Shown here: piece by piece, positions 17,686-26,794 of the stretch | Numbering within the stretch: the stretch's first letter is position 1 | How the letters are laid out: each line of letters begins with the position of its first letter | Assembly (NCBI GenBank): GCA_963752695.1 | Contig: CAVVZB010000001.1 | Span: forward strand, 1,054,001 to 1,118,000 | From: Bog-113 sp963752695 | GTDB taxonomy: Bacteria; Acidobacteriota; Terriglobia; Bryobacterales; Bryobacteraceae | Direction of reading: 5' to 3' | DNA: 64,000 nt | Translations under genes and position numbers: made by a program | The notes under the pieces: model-generated | The model's database searches: none | What the model saw: only the letters and a program-made list of their open reading frames with translations | What the model was told of the DNA's origin: nothing

Positions 17686-19023
17686 GTGAAGACCAGCATT
17701 TTTGAGCTATTCAAGATCGGGATCGGGCCTTCGAGCTCACATACCGTGGGGCCCATGCGTGCTGCCCGCGCGTTCGTGCAGGAACTAGAAGCGCGCGGAT
17801 TGTTAGATGGCGCGATCACGGTGCGGACCGAATTATATGGCTCACTAGCTCTAACTGGCGTCGGGCACGGTACGGACACCGCTGTGTTGCTGGGACTGGC
17901 TGGGGAGATACCAGAGGATGTCGATCCAGAAGCTGCGGCGCGGGTAAAAGGGCGAACCGAACTCGAATTACTCGGGCGATGCGCGGCCAAATGCCCCATC
18001 GTCTTTCATCGCGATCAAGTGCTGATGGGACATCCCAACGCGATACGTTTCACGGCTCTGGCCAGCGACGGAGTGGTGTTGCTAAGTCAGGTCTACTTCT
18101 CTATCGGTGGTGGATTTATCCAGCTGGAAGGGGCACCCGTTGCGGGGACGGATAAGACGGCGGTTCCTTATCCGTTTGAAAGCGCGGCGGAGTTGATGGA
18201 GCGTGCCGAAGCTAAGGGGTGGCCGATCTGGAGAGTGGTGCTGGAGAACGAGAAGACATGGCGTCCCGAACACATGATTCGCACTCAAGTGAGCCGGATC
18301 TGGTCCGTGATGCGGGACTGCATCGAGCGCGGATTAAGAACGGAAGGTATCTTGCCAGGTGGACTGAACGTCCAGCGGCGCGCTTACCGGTTATCGAAGC
18401 GGCTGGAGAAATCTGGTTCGCAGGATCCATTGGCTCCGATGGACTGGGTGAACGTGTTCGCGATTGCGGTGAATGAAGAAAATGCCGCCGGGGGAAGAGT
18501 AGTTACCGCGCCAACTAATGGCGCCGCTGGGATTATACCCGCAGTGGGACGTTACTACGAACTGTTCGTTCAGGGCGCAAGCGAAGAAGGAATATTCAAG
18601 TATCTGTTGACCGCCGGAGCTATCGGTATCCTCTACAAGGAGAATGCATCGATCTCCGGGGCCGAAGTCGGTTGTCAGGGTGAAGTGGGAGTGGCGTGTT
18701 CGATGGCCGCTGGGGGACTGGTAGCGGCATGTGGTGGTAGCAACGACGAGGTGGAGAATGCCGCCGAAATCGGCATGGAACACAACCTTGGAATGACTTG
18801 CGACCCGATTGGCGGGCTGGTGCAAATCCCCTGCATCGAGCGGAACGCGTTTGGAGCTGTCAAGGCCATCAACGCAGCTCGCATGTCCGTTGGTGGACAT
18901 GGTGAACACAAAGTCTCTTTAGATCAAGTGATCCAGACCATGTATCAGACCGGTCTGGATATGCAATCGAAGTATAAAGAGACTTCGCAAGCTGGATTGG
19001 CCGTTAACTTTGTCGAGTGTTAG
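17686..19023 (+). CDS. sdaA: L-serine ammonia-lyase, iron-sulfur-dependent
   Basis: A 445-residue single-chain enzyme in which the beta domain (PSSSHTVGPMRAA near residue 13) and alpha domain are fused. It deaminates serine to pyruvate using a 4Fe-4S cluster. Cluster and active-site motifs are seen as GAEVGCQGEVGVACSMAAGG and LGMTCDPIGGLVQIPC. It opens with GTG at 17686, three bases after tdh, so threonine and serine breakdown are probably co-expressed. It converges on a small minus-strand gene with nine bases between. Confidence 0.94.
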   Translation: MKTSIFELFKIGIGPSSSHTVGPMRAARAFVQELEARGLLDGAITVRTELYGSLALTGVGHGTDTAVLLGLAGEIPEDVDPEAAARVKGRTELELLGRCAAKCPIVFHRDQVLMGHPNAIRFTALASDGVVLLSQVYFSIGGGFIQLEGAPVAGTDKTAVPYPFESAAELMERAEAKGWPIWRVVLENEKTWRPEHMIRTQVSRIWSVMRDCIERGLRTEGILPGGLNVQRRAYRLSKRLEKSGSQDPLAPMDWVNVFAIAVNEENAAGGRVVTAPTNGAAGIIPAVGRYYELFVQGASEEGIFKYLLTAGAIGILYKENASISGAEVGCQGEVGVACSMAAGGLVAACGGSNDEVENAAEIGMEHNLGMTCDPIGGLVQIPCIERNAFGAVKAINAARMSVGGHGEHKVSLDQVIQTMYQTGLDMQSKYKETSQAGLAVNFVEC

Positions 19024-19032
19024 CCGGTCCGT

Positions 19033-19188
19033 CTAGATCCGGCCTAACAGGACCAAGATGATGACGATGACGACAATCAGACCGAGACCGCCACTTGGAT
19101 AGTAGCCCCAACCCGAACTATAACCCCAGGTGGGTAGCGCGCCGAGAAGGGCGAGTATCAGGATGATGATGAGAATGGTACCTAGCAT
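19033..19188 (-). CDS. Small DUF3309-like membrane peptide
   Basis: A 51-residue protein, MLGTILIIILILALLGALP followed by a Trp/Tyr/Gly/Ser linker and a second hydrophobic stretch GLGLIVVIVIILVLLGRI. The two-hairpin layout with a W-G-Y-x-P-x-G-G linker matches the DUF3309 family. A perfect AAGGAG lies 7 bases before the ATG (19195-19200), which supports translation. Function is unknown. Its place at the head of the envelope and stress-type minus-strand block, 53 bases downstream of the SDR gene, fits the common company of this family. Confidence 0.8.
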   Translation of the reverse strand: MLGTILIIILILALLGALPTWGYSSGWGYYPSGGLGLIVVIVIILVLLGRI

Positions 19189-19241
19189 TGAGAGCTCCTT
19201 ACGAATTTGAGAAGCAATCAGAGTTCCTACTTTGAGATAAC

Positions 19242-20267
19242 TTACGCCTTCTGGTTGTAATTATGCATCGCGCGAACGCCTAAAGTAGCCAACGTCCGAA
19301 CCACCAGGTTCATGGACGGCCAAAGATCTCCGCCTCGTCGCTTAGTCCCGTTTCGGGAAGGCCCGGGGAGGATAGACGCCGTAATGGCGCTTAACAGGCG
19401 ATTGGTTGCGTCCGGAAAAGCTTGATTCACTTTAGCGATGACTTTTGCGGGGAGAGATAAGACGCTCTCCGTTTCGCCACTCCTAACAGCTTCGACAATC
19501 TGCCGCGCGGCGCGATCGGTATTCATCGAAGCTCCCGGAACGGTGGCGCCAAGCGTAAACCAATCGGCCTCTTGTTGCTGCCGGCCTTTGAAGCGGGCCT
19601 GGACGAAGGAACCAGTCCGCAAAAGTCCGGGATAGATGGTGGTAACGGAAACACCCTGAGGACGCAGTTCAGCCGCTAGACCTTGAGACAAACCGGCCAC
19701 GGCAAACTTAGCACTCGTGTATGGCAATAAGTGAGGCACGCCGACTTTGCCACCTATTGAAGAAATGTTCACAATGCGGCCGCTTTGCCGGTTAAGAAAT
19801 GCAGGCAGGGCAGCGAGCGTTGGGTAAAGGGTTCCCCAGAATATAGTATTCATGGAGTCTTCGAAGTCTTGAACCTTGAAGCTCTGAATGGGACCAACGT
19901 CAATCACGCCAGCGTTATTGACAAGGATGTCGATACCACCGTAGTGCACGGTAACGGCTTCGATCATCTGTTTAACTTCATCCTCATTTCGGACATCGCA
20001 AGGCACGGCAAACGCTGGAATTCCGCGCCCTTCCAGGTCAGCCACGGCGCGGCGCAATTCATCGGCGTCACGGGCGCAAATGGCGATACGGCATCCATGA
20101 GAGCCGAACTCCCGAGCTAAGGCGAGGCCAAGACCGCGCGAGCCACCAGTGATCAGTGCAACTTCGCCGCGAAGAGATTGCGCGGGTGCTGGTCTCTGAA
20201 GCTTCTTAGCGAGCAGCGCGGCACTCGCTAGCGATACTCCGATGAGTACACCGGTCTTTTTCGTCAT
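19242..20267 (-). CDS. SDR family oxidoreductase with N-terminal membrane anchor
   Basis: A 341-residue classical short-chain dehydrogenase. A hydrophobic N-terminus (TGVLIGVSLASAALLAKKL) precedes the cofactor loop TGGSRGLG at about residue 40, NNAG at about residue 117, and the catalytic Ser and Y-x-x-x-K in NISSIGGKVG...YTSAKFAV. The roughly 80-residue extension after the fold is rich in basic residues. The substrate is not evident. It overlaps the upstream alcohol dehydrogenase gene by four bases, so the two are translationally coupled. Confidence 0.88.
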   Translation of the reverse strand: MTKKTGVLIGVSLASAALLAKKLQRPAPAQSLRGEVALITGGSRGLGLALAREFGSHGCRIAICARDADELRRAVADLEGRGIPAFAVPCDVRNEDEVKQMIEAVTVHYGGIDILVNNAGVIDVGPIQSFKVQDFEDSMNTIFWGTLYPTLAALPAFLNRQSGRIVNISSIGGKVGVPHLLPYTSAKFAVAGLSQGLAAELRPQGVSVTTIYPGLLRTGSFVQARFKGRQQQEADWFTLGATVPGASMNTDRAARQIVEAVRSGETESVLSLPAKVIAKVNQAFPDATNRLLSAITASILPGPSRNGTKRRGGDLWPSMNLVVRTLATLGVRAMHNYNQKA

Positions 20268-21433
20268 GGCTTCAATACAACTTTGACGCAGTGATCCTTG
20301 CGCGCGGCGAACGTCGCGTAGCCGGTTGGAGCTTCGTCCAAGGTAAGACGGTGCGTGATGATGAAGGATGGGTCAATGTCCCCGCGTTCGATGCGATTCA
20401 TGAGCGGTCGCATGTAGCGCTGGGTATGAGTTTGTCCCATTCTCAGAGTGAGACCTTTAGCGAAGGCCGCCCCGAGTGGAAACTTATCAAGAAGGCCACC
20501 ATAGACGCCAGGTATTGAAACGGTACCACCCTTGCGGCACGCGTGGATGGCCTGACGAAGCGCATGTGGGCGGTCCGTTTCAAGCATGAGAGCCTGCTTA
20601 GCGCGATCATACATCGCGTCGAGGCTGGCTCCATGCGCTTCCATTCCGACGGCATCGATGCAATGATCGGGGCCCCGGCCGCTGGTCTTCTCGCGAAGCT
20701 TCGCTTGCAGGTCCGGGTCATTGGAATCGATTGTCTCCGCATGGCTTTTTTCGCGCGCCATGGCGAGACGCTCGGGCACATCGTCCATGGCGATGACGCG
20801 CTCGGCTCCAAGCAGGAAAGCGGATCGAATGGCGAGTTGCCCGACTGGCCCACAACCCCAGATGGCAACCGTGTCTCCGGGCTGAATTCCGCATTGCTCG
20901 GCAGCCTGGTAGGCGGTCGGGAAGATATCGGACAAAAAGAGCGCTTGCTCATCGGAGAGACTCTCGGGAACGACGACCGGACCAACATCGGCAAACGGAA
21001 CGCGTGCATATTGCGCCTGCCCACCTGCATAGCCGCCATACAGGTGAGAGTAGCCAAACAGACCGGCACCGCTATAGCCGTAGAGCTTATCAAGCAAGGC
21101 CGCATTTGGGTTGGAGTTGTCGCACAGGGAGAAGAGTTTGTTCTGACAAAAGGCGCAGCCGCCGCATGCGATATCGAACGGAACGACGACACGATCGCCT
21201 TTCTTCAAATTCCTGGCGTCTTTTCCGACTTCGACGACTTCCCCCATGAACTCATGGCCGAGGATGTCGCCCGATTTCATAGCGGGAATCCAGCCGTTAT
21301 AAAGGTGCAGATCCGAACCGCAGATCGCTGTGAGAGTGATCTTGACGATGGCGTCACGCGAGTTGATGATCTTAGGCTCGGGGACCGCTTCGACGCGCAC
21401 GTCGGTACTGCCTTTCCAGACTACAGCTTTCAT
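20264..21433 (-). CDS. Zinc-dependent alcohol dehydrogenase, formaldehyde dehydrogenase-like
   Basis: A 389-residue zinc medium-chain dehydrogenase. Catalytic zinc residues are in ICGSDLHLYNG and GHEFMG; structural zinc cysteines are in CGGCAFCQNKLFSLC; the nucleotide loop is WGCGPVGQLAIR. The long insert after the structural zinc site (GYSGAGLFGYSHLYGGYAGGQAQY) is typical of the glutathione-independent formaldehyde dehydrogenase-like branch often found in soil bacteria. The true substrate is unknown. It is coupled to the downstream SDR gene, which suggests successive oxidoreductase steps or a shared stress role. Confidence 0.88.
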   Translation of the reverse strand: MKAVVWKGSTDVRVEAVPEPKIINSRDAIVKITLTAICGSDLHLYNGWIPAMKSGDILGHEFMGEVVEVGKDARNLKKGDRVVVPFDIACGGCAFCQNKLFSLCDNSNPNAALLDKLYGYSGAGLFGYSHLYGGYAGGQAQYARVPFADVGPVVVPESLSDEQALFLSDIFPTAYQAAEQCGIQPGDTVAIWGCGPVGQLAIRSAFLLGAERVIAMDDVPERLAMAREKSHAETIDSNDPDLQAKLREKTSGRGPDHCIDAVGMEAHGASLDAMYDRAKQALMLETDRPHALRQAIHACRKGGTVSIPGVYGGLLDKFPLGAAFAKGLTLRMGQTHTQRYMRPLMNRIERGDIDPSFIITHRLTLDEAPTGYATFAARKDHCVKVVLKP

Positions 21434-21473
21434 AGAAGTAGAATCCTTTTAAGTCAGTAAGGTTAACGAGGAC

Positions 21474-22283
21474 TTAGGTCCATGCCGGCGCGTCACTCGC
21501 GGGGAAGGAGCCTTCAGAGGCGCTATGTACATCAGCTTCTTTGTCGAGCTTATCCCTCTTCTTATCTTCCGCCTTATGATACTCGTGCAGAGTCTGAGGA
21601 ATCTCTCCAGTTTCGAGCATCATTTTGAAGCGGCGCAGATCGTCTTCAATCTGCTGATCGGGATTCTCGCCGAGAAGTTTGGCGACAAAGGCTCCGACAG
21701 AGCCGCCGGGCGGGATGTATTGTAGCTCGACTTTGACTTCGGTACCGCGATTTCCGAAAGCATCGCGGAAATGAACGGAGCCGGCATTAGGAACGTCCGC
21801 CCCGGGAAGCGAACGCCAGGAGATCAGTTCGCCGGGAGTGTCGTTAATCACTTCGGCGTCCCACTCGACCGAGCGCCCGAGCGGCGCTTTAGCAACCCAA
21901 TGAGATGTGCGATCACTAGTTTGGCGCACACGCTCCAGGTGGTTCATGAAACTGGGTAAATTCTCGAAGTTGCGCCAGAAGGAATAAACTTCGAAGCGCG
22001 GCTTATTTACTGTGACTGCGCGATCCACCCGGATGCCTTCGCCGTGCGGGACGCTGACATGATTCTGCTCATCAGTAGAGTTGGAGCGCATACCGACGGC
22101 TCGATACACTTCGCACTTCCCGGTAATTCCTCGCTTAATGAGCGCCGCCCCACCGAGTGCGAGCGCCAGGCCGGACCAGCGCCCGCTGCGTAGGCCGGTG
22201 AAAATTAGCAGCGATCCGGCTGCGATAGATGCACCGCGTTCTGATTTTCCGACATTGATGGCAGAGTTTGTTTCGATTGGCAT
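21474..22283 (-). CDS. SRPBCC (polyketide cyclase-like) protein with DUF2892-type N-terminus
   Basis: A 269-residue protein in two parts. Residues about 15-70 hold a glycine-rich pair of hydrophobic segments (GASIAAGSLLIFTGL, then GLALALGGAALIKRG) like DUF2892/YgaP membrane domains. Residues about 90-230 form a START/SRPBCC fold, recognised from VDRAVTVNKP, VYSFWRNFENLPSFMNHL and the WDAEVINDTPGELISWRS strand pair. The acidic C-terminal tail resembles those of stress-linked homologues. Ligand and function are unknown. Confidence 0.8.
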   Translation of the reverse strand: MPIETNSAINVGKSERGASIAAGSLLIFTGLRSGRWSGLALALGGAALIKRGITGKCEVYRAVGMRSNSTDEQNHVSVPHGEGIRVDRAVTVNKPRFEVYSFWRNFENLPSFMNHLERVRQTSDRTSHWVAKAPLGRSVEWDAEVINDTPGELISWRSLPGADVPNAGSVHFRDAFGNRGTEVKVELQYIPPGGSVGAFVAKLLGENPDQQIEDDLRRFKMMLETGEIPQTLHEYHKAEDKKRDKLDKEADVHSASEGSFPASDAPAWT

Positions 22284-22329
22284 AAACCCTCGTAAGTGAA
22301 ACAGCTAGGGAGCATTTCGAGCGCCAATG

Positions 22330-23211
22330 TCACCGGATATCCGAGTTTGGCGCCGCCTTCTCATCACGGCGATGTTTGGCGTAAATGTGGGTGAACTCGG
22401 CGCCGAAAAAGAAGATCTGGGCGGAGTAGTAAACCCATACTAATATAGCGACGAGCGACCCGGCGGCACCATATGCGCTACCGATACTCATCTTCCCAAT
22501 ATAGATCGCGAGCAGGGCCTTGCCGACTGTGAATAACAATGCGGTGGCAATTGCGCCGTGGATGACTTCATTCCATTCGATATGAGCATCGGGCACGAAT
22601 TTATAAATGAGCCCGAAAAGAATAGAGATGACTGCGAAGGAGAGGACGGCGTTGAATGCTAGCGCACCGGCGGGGACTGCCGGGAGGAAGCCGGTTACCC
22701 AATGCTCGAACACGCTGAGCGACGCGCTGAGGATCAAGCTGACAAGAAGCAGGAATCCGATAGTCAGGATCATGCCAAACGAGAAGAGGTAATACCTCAG
22801 AGTCTCCACGAATGAATTTATTTTCGGATTTTTCGGTACGCCCCAGATCTTGTTGAGGGACGTGCGGAGTTCGACGAAGACTCCAGAGGCACCAACTAAC
22901 AACGTAACTAACCCGATTACTGTAGCTACGATTCCAGAAGAAGCCTGGTGCGCGTTTTTAAGGACACCCTGAATGACTTCCGCGCCGGCTTCCCCAACCG
23001 TGTTTCGAACCTGAAAGACGATTTGACCTTGTGCGGCGCTTTCCGCAAAGATGGTTCCCGCAATTGCAAGCGTAATCAAAACGAGTGGCGCCATGGAAAG
23101 AACCGCATAATAGGCGACAGCGGCACCCATGCGCGGCGCTTCGTGATCGCTCCAGCACGTTGCGGTTTCTTTGAGTAGAGGCCAGAGCTTCACTGCTGGC
23201 CTCCGCTGCAA
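22330..23211 (-). CDS. YihY/BrkB family inner-membrane protein
   Basis: A 293-residue polytopic membrane protein with about six hydrophobic segments. Family motifs are clear: W-SDHEAPRMGAAVAYYAVLSMAPL near residue 17, the conserved P-D stretch YKFVPDAHIEWNEV around residue 210, and YGAAGSLVAILVWVYYSAQIFFFGAEFTHIYA near the C-terminus. The family was once called ribonuclease BN in error; its transport or envelope role is unsettled. It lies between two other envelope-type genes on the same strand. Confidence 0.9.
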   Translation of the reverse strand: MQRRPAVKLWPLLKETATCWSDHEAPRMGAAVAYYAVLSMAPLVLITLAIAGTIFAESAAQGQIVFQVRNTVGEAGAEVIQGVLKNAHQASSGIVATVIGLVTLLVGASGVFVELRTSLNKIWGVPKNPKINSFVETLRYYLFSFGMILTIGFLLLVSLILSASLSVFEHWVTGFLPAVPAGALAFNAVLSFAVISILFGLIYKFVPDAHIEWNEVIHGAIATALLFTVGKALLAIYIGKMSIGSAYGAAGSLVAILVWVYYSAQIFFFGAEFTHIYAKHRRDEKAAPNSDIR

Positions 23212-23256
23212 CTCGGGTTCCTTAATAACAAGGATAATGACTACGCATGCGACGAA

Positions 23257-23886
23257 CTAACTTTTGCGGGTCCAGGAACTGGTGTCGGTAACCCCGTAGG
23301 TGCGGGAAGGATCGGACGTCTGAAGGTCGGCGTCGCGCTCGCTACCGGGGAAATCGGTAACGTCTATGGGACGGCGGCGTAGTTCGACTGGGAGATCGGG
23401 TTGATTGAGACGCTCAAGTGTGGCAGCGTCCGGCGCTTCGTTGTTTAACGTGGTGACCGGCGAAGGAGCGTAAGGCAGTTCCTGGCCCATCGGCTCACGG
23501 ACAACCGGCTCCCAATATGGTTTTTGTCCGTAATGGGTGTGGACGTCTGCTCCGAAGGTGTTGTCAGCGAAATTTGGCCAATTGTCTTTATCGAACCCGG
23601 GCGCTGCTTCGAGAGTGGCCTTATCGACATCGAGAAGAAACTCGCGGCGATCAGTGTCGATTTCGAAACTGTTCCAGGGAATAGCAAAGAGTTTGTCGCC
23701 CAAACCAAGAAAACCGCCGAACGAGACAACCGCGTAGGCGACCTGCCCGGACTCTAGATCGATCATGATTTCCTCGATGCTCCCGAGGTCCTCATTCGCG
23801 CGATTCGTGACGCGGTCGCCAGTCAATGTTCCCGCAGCTAAAACGCGGCGAGTGTTATCTGAGATAGCCATACCTTGCGATGACAT
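23257..23886 (-). CDS. PRC-barrel domain protein
   Basis: A 209-residue soluble protein. Residues about 16-85 form a PRC-barrel, recognised from LTGDRVTNRANEDLGSIEEI, IDLESGQVAYAVVSFGGFLGLGDKLFAIPW and the following ID-x-x-x-x-EF-L-DV. The remaining 120 residues are polar, proline-rich and probably disordered. A clear purine-rich site (AAGGAG) precedes the start. PRC-barrel proteins of this type commonly sit in stress-responsive clusters. No further role can be read. Confidence 0.85.
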   Translation of the reverse strand: MSSQGMAISDNTRRVLAAGTLTGDRVTNRANEDLGSIEEIMIDLESGQVAYAVVSFGGFLGLGDKLFAIPWNSFEIDTDRREFLLDVDKATLEAAPGFDKDNWPNFADNTFGADVHTHYGQKPYWEPVVREPMGQELPYAPSPVTTLNNEAPDAATLERLNQPDLPVELRRRPIDVTDFPGSERDADLQTSDPSRTYGVTDTSSWTRKS

Positions 23887-23908
23887 GATGATTTCTCCTT
23901 GACTCCGA

Positions 23909-24844
23909 TTACTGGTTCAAATAGACGGGTTGATCGAGCTGGAAGCTAAGAACGGTTTCAGCAGGCACGCGAACTTCGGAACCCTTGGTGAGGACTTCGG
24001 TCCCGACTCCGGCCGCGGCACCGGCCACCGCACCGATTGCAGCTCCACGACCACCACCAGCGATCGCTCCGAGCAACGTGCCGAGCACAGCTCCGCCGCC
24101 AGCGTAGACGCCCGTTCTTTGGTTCGCTCCAACACCACGATTTGAGTGACCGGTTTGGGTAATGTCTTGGGTATTGAGCGCGTAACGCTGCCCGTTAACC
24201 GAGACGGACTGAAGGTCGAGGACGATCTGATGCTCACCCATGTCGCGTACAACCAGGATGGCGGGTGAGCCGCGCGGGATGACTATGTTTCCATTGGAAT
24301 CGGCAACGTCTTGATCGATTGTAGCGGCATAGGTGCGGCCAGCTGCTCCACCGCTGGTGTGGATGGCGTCGGCGGTACGAACGGCGATCTGAGTGTTGAC
24401 GGGCAGTACGGCGTAACTTCCGTTCTGCGAAACTGGCGCATTATCGGGCGGGGGATTGTCCGATCGGTAAACCGGCTGGGGTTGATTCTGGTAAGGAGGC
24501 TGCTGTTGGTTGGGATAAGCCGGAGGTTGGTTATATCCGCCCTGGTTGGGAGGCGGAACGTTAGTGCTCTGGTTGCGATAGACGCCCGCATTTGGATCTT
24601 GGGCAGGTGGCTGGTTGCTATAGCCAGTATCGGCGGCGGGACCGCTGAAATAGAGACTTTGGACCTGATTGACGCCAAAACGATGACGAATTCCTTGCTG
24701 GTCCACAAAGGAAATCAGGTCAGCGGTGCCACCAGCGTAGCGGCCCTGATACTGAGTTCCGTCATTTAGAGTAATGGTCTGTTGTGCAACTGCAAAAGAA
24801 AAAGGGAGCAGGAGCGTCAACGCCACTTGGTGAATCTTTGCCAT
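23909..24844 (-). CDS. Secreted glycine-zipper envelope protein
   Basis: A 311-residue exported protein. It has a signal peptide (about residues 1-20, ending FAVAQ), a small beta domain starting ITLNDGTQYQGRYAGG, and a Pro/Gln/Asn-rich linker (about 75-140) with repeated PPYQNQ-like units. A second beta domain of about 90 residues follows, and then a glycine-zipper segment GAVLGTLLGAIAGGGRGAA with its continuation. Such zippers insert in or pack against membranes. Its first 28 bases overlap the end of the phosphatase gene, so the two are in one transcript. Confidence 0.75.
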   Translation of the reverse strand: MAKIHQVALTLLLPFSFAVAQQTITLNDGTQYQGRYAGGTADLISFVDQQGIRHRFGVNQVQSLYFSGPAADTGYSNQPPAQDPNAGVYRNQSTNVPPPNQGGYNQPPAYPNQQQPPYQNQPQPVYRSDNPPPDNAPVSQNGSYAVLPVNTQIAVRTADAIHTSGGAAGRTYAATIDQDVADSNGNIVIPRGSPAILVVRDMGEHQIVLDLQSVSVNGQRYALNTQDITQTGHSNRGVGANQRTGVYAGGGAVLGTLLGAIAGGGRGAAIGAVAGAAAGVGTEVLTKGSEVRVPAETVLSFQLDQPVYLNQ

Positions 24845-25302
24845 AAGCGTGGTTTCCTCGCCAGTTCGGGAGCAATCCGCTGGCCATCAACCCGGTATTC
24901 GGCCACAACCCCATTTTGTTGCAGATCTTTAATCATGCTGAGGACGCGCCGTTCGATTTCGTCGCGGACTTCACGATGTATGGTGATGTCCTCGTTAAAT
25001 GGGTCGGTGATGTTCCATTCCAAGAGCGCTGGACCCTGGAATGGCGGGAGCAGGAACCCGCTGATGTTGACGACAATGTCGTATTTTGACGCGGCGACGG
25101 GGTCGAAATCCTTAGGGAACTGGTCGTCGAGGGTGATGCCTTTCTCGAGCATGACCCGGCGGGTATCGGGGGCGATGAAGTGGGTGGCGGCAAGGCCCGC
25201 GCTGGCGGGGTTGAGGATGGTGGGAGCGTGGTGACGAGCGAAGGCTTCCGCCATTTGGCTGCGGCAGCTATTGCCGATGCAGACGAAAAGAACGTTTTTC
25301 AC
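24817..25302 (-). CDS. Low-molecular-weight phosphatase / arsenate reductase-like protein
   Basis: A 161-residue protein of the LMW tyrosine phosphatase fold. The phosphate loop C-I-G-N-S-C-R-S (C-x5-R) starts at residue 8, and the general-acid loop is WNITDPF near residue 116. Thioredoxin-coupled ArsC enzymes share this fold; the extra cysteines they use for the disulfide relay are not evident here, so phosphatase and reductase roles both remain open. The start overlaps the pdxT stop by four bases, placing it in the pdx transcript. Its end overlaps the next gene by 28 bases. Confidence 0.8.
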   Translation of the reverse strand: MKNVLFVCIGNSCRSQMAEAFARHHAPTILNPASAGLAATHFIAPDTRRVMLEKGITLDDQFPKDFDPVAASKYDIVVNISGFLLPPFQGPALLEWNITDPFNEDITIHREVRDEIERRVLSMIKDLQQNGVVAEYRVDGQRIAPELARKPRLWQRFTKWR

Positions 25303-25883
25303 AGCTTGCTCACAAACAGCTGGTGGAGCCGCAGATCGCCGGACAGTTCCGGATGAAAGGTGGCGCCAAGGTGACCATCCTGCTCCACCAAAACCGGGGC
25401 GCCGCGATCTTCAGCCAGCACTTTCACTCGCGGTCCGATGGAGCGGATGATGGGGGCACGAATGAAGACGGCCTCGAGAGGACCGGGGGCGGTGCGTTCG
25501 ATGAAATCCGCTCCGGGCTCGATCTGGCGGACGGAGCTATCGATCTGGCGGCCATAGCCGTTCCGCTCGACCGTCAGGTCCATGAGGCCGAGGCTGGCTT
25601 GTGCAGGGTTGTGCACATTTTCAGAAAGCAGAATGACGCCTGCACAGGTGCCGAAGATGGGGCGGGACTGGCCGAAGCGTTTGAGGGGTTCGAACAAGTC
25701 GTGTGTTTGTAACAGCTTAAGCATTGTGGTGCTCTCGCCGCCGGGCACGATTAGGCCATCAACAGCGGCGAGTTGTTGTGCAGTGCGCACAAATACCGGT
25801 TGTGCACCCACTTGGGCGAGGGCGCGGCGGTGGGCGTCGAAATCGCCCTGCAGGGCGAGTATGCCGACCGTTTTCATTACCAA
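25299..25883 (-). CDS. pdxT: Pyridoxal 5'-phosphate synthase glutaminase subunit PdxT
   Basis: A class I glutaminase that supplies ammonia to PdxS. It has the oxyanion loop GGESTTMLKLL (about residue 48), the catalytic cysteine in GTCAGVILL, the RNGYGRQ segment, and a C-terminal His/Glu pair in TFHPEL. The frame opens MVMKTVG; either ATG is possible, the second lying just at the pdxS stop. At 194 residues the length is normal. It is coupled to pdxS upstream and to the phosphatase gene downstream. Confidence 0.95.
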   Translation of the reverse strand: MVMKTVGILALQGDFDAHRRALAQVGAQPVFVRTAQQLAAVDGLIVPGGESTTMLKLLQTHDLFEPLKRFGQSRPIFGTCAGVILLSENVHNPAQASLGLMDLTVERNGYGRQIDSSVRQIEPGADFIERTAPGPLEAVFIRAPIIRSIGPRVKVLAEDRGAPVLVEQDGHLGATFHPELSGDLRLHQLFVSKL

Positions 25884-26761
25884 CCGCGAGTCTGCATCAG
25901 CTCGCCTTCTTCGATCTTCGAGATATCCAGGCCGGCCATGCCGATACCGAGCTCTTCGCTAGCCTCGAGCAGTTTGGCGTGGTCCTGATAGTAGGTGGCG
26001 GCGGTGACGATGGCGCGGGCGCGGGCTTCGGGGTCGGATGACTTGAAAATTCCGGACCCGACGAAAACTGCCTCGGCGCCGAGTTGCATAACGAGGGCAG
26101 CATCGGCGGGGGTGGCGATACCGCCGGCGGAGAAGTTCGGGACGGGGAGTTTGCCATGCTCCGCCACGTACTGGATGAGTTCGAGCGGGGCCTGGTGGCG
26201 TTTGGCTTCGGCAAAAAGCTCTTCGGGTCCGAGAACGGTGAGCTGCTTCATCTCTTTCACGATGGTGCGGATATGGCGAACGGCTTCTACGATATTTCCA
26301 GACCCGGCTTCGCCTTTGGTGCGGATCATGGCAGCGCCTTCGGCTATCCGGCGGAGGGCTTCACCGAGATTCCGGGCGCCGCAGACGAAGGGAACCTTGA
26401 AATCGCGCTTATCTACATGGTGCTCCTCGTCGGCGGGAGTGAGGACTTCGCTTTCGTCGATGTAATCGACGCCAAGAACTTCGAGGATGCGGGCTTCGGT
26501 GAAGTGGCCGATGCGAACTTTCGCCATGACGGGGATGCTGACCGTTTGCATGATTTCACGGATGATGCGGACGGGGGACATGCGAGCGACGCCACCCTCT
26601 TTACGAATGTCGGAGGGGACGCGCTCGAGCGCCATGACGGCGACGGCGCCCGATTTCTCAGCGATATGGGCCTGCTCGGCATTGACCACGTCCATAATGA
26701 CGCCGCCTTTCAGCATTTCGGCAAGGCCTGACTTCAATCGAAACTGTTCGTCCAAAAACAT
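25877..26761 (-). CDS. pdxS: Pyridoxal 5'-phosphate synthase lyase subunit PdxS
   Basis: A 294-residue TIM-barrel enzyme that builds PLP from ribose 5-phosphate, glyceraldehyde 3-phosphate and ammonia. The two catalytic lysines are in MAKVRIGHF (about residue 80) and IRTKGEAGSGN (about residue 148). The substrate-binding start GGVIMDVVNAEQAHIAE is intact. Sequence and length are strongly conserved. It lies 34 bases downstream of a MocR-type regulator on the same strand. Confidence 0.97.
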   Translation of the reverse strand: MFLDEQFRLKSGLAEMLKGGVIMDVVNAEQAHIAEKSGAVAVMALERVPSDIRKEGGVARMSPVRIIREIMQTVSIPVMAKVRIGHFTEARILEVLGVDYIDESEVLTPADEEHHVDKRDFKVPFVCGARNLGEALRRIAEGAAMIRTKGEAGSGNIVEAVRHIRTIVKEMKQLTVLGPEELFAEAKRHQAPLELIQYVAEHGKLPVPNFSAGGIATPADAALVMQLGAEAVFVGSGIFKSSDPEARARAIVTAATYYQDHAKLLEASEELGIGMAGLDISKIEEGELMQTRGW

Positions 26762-26794
26762 GATGCTGCTCCTTTAATTTCTTGATGCTGGTAC

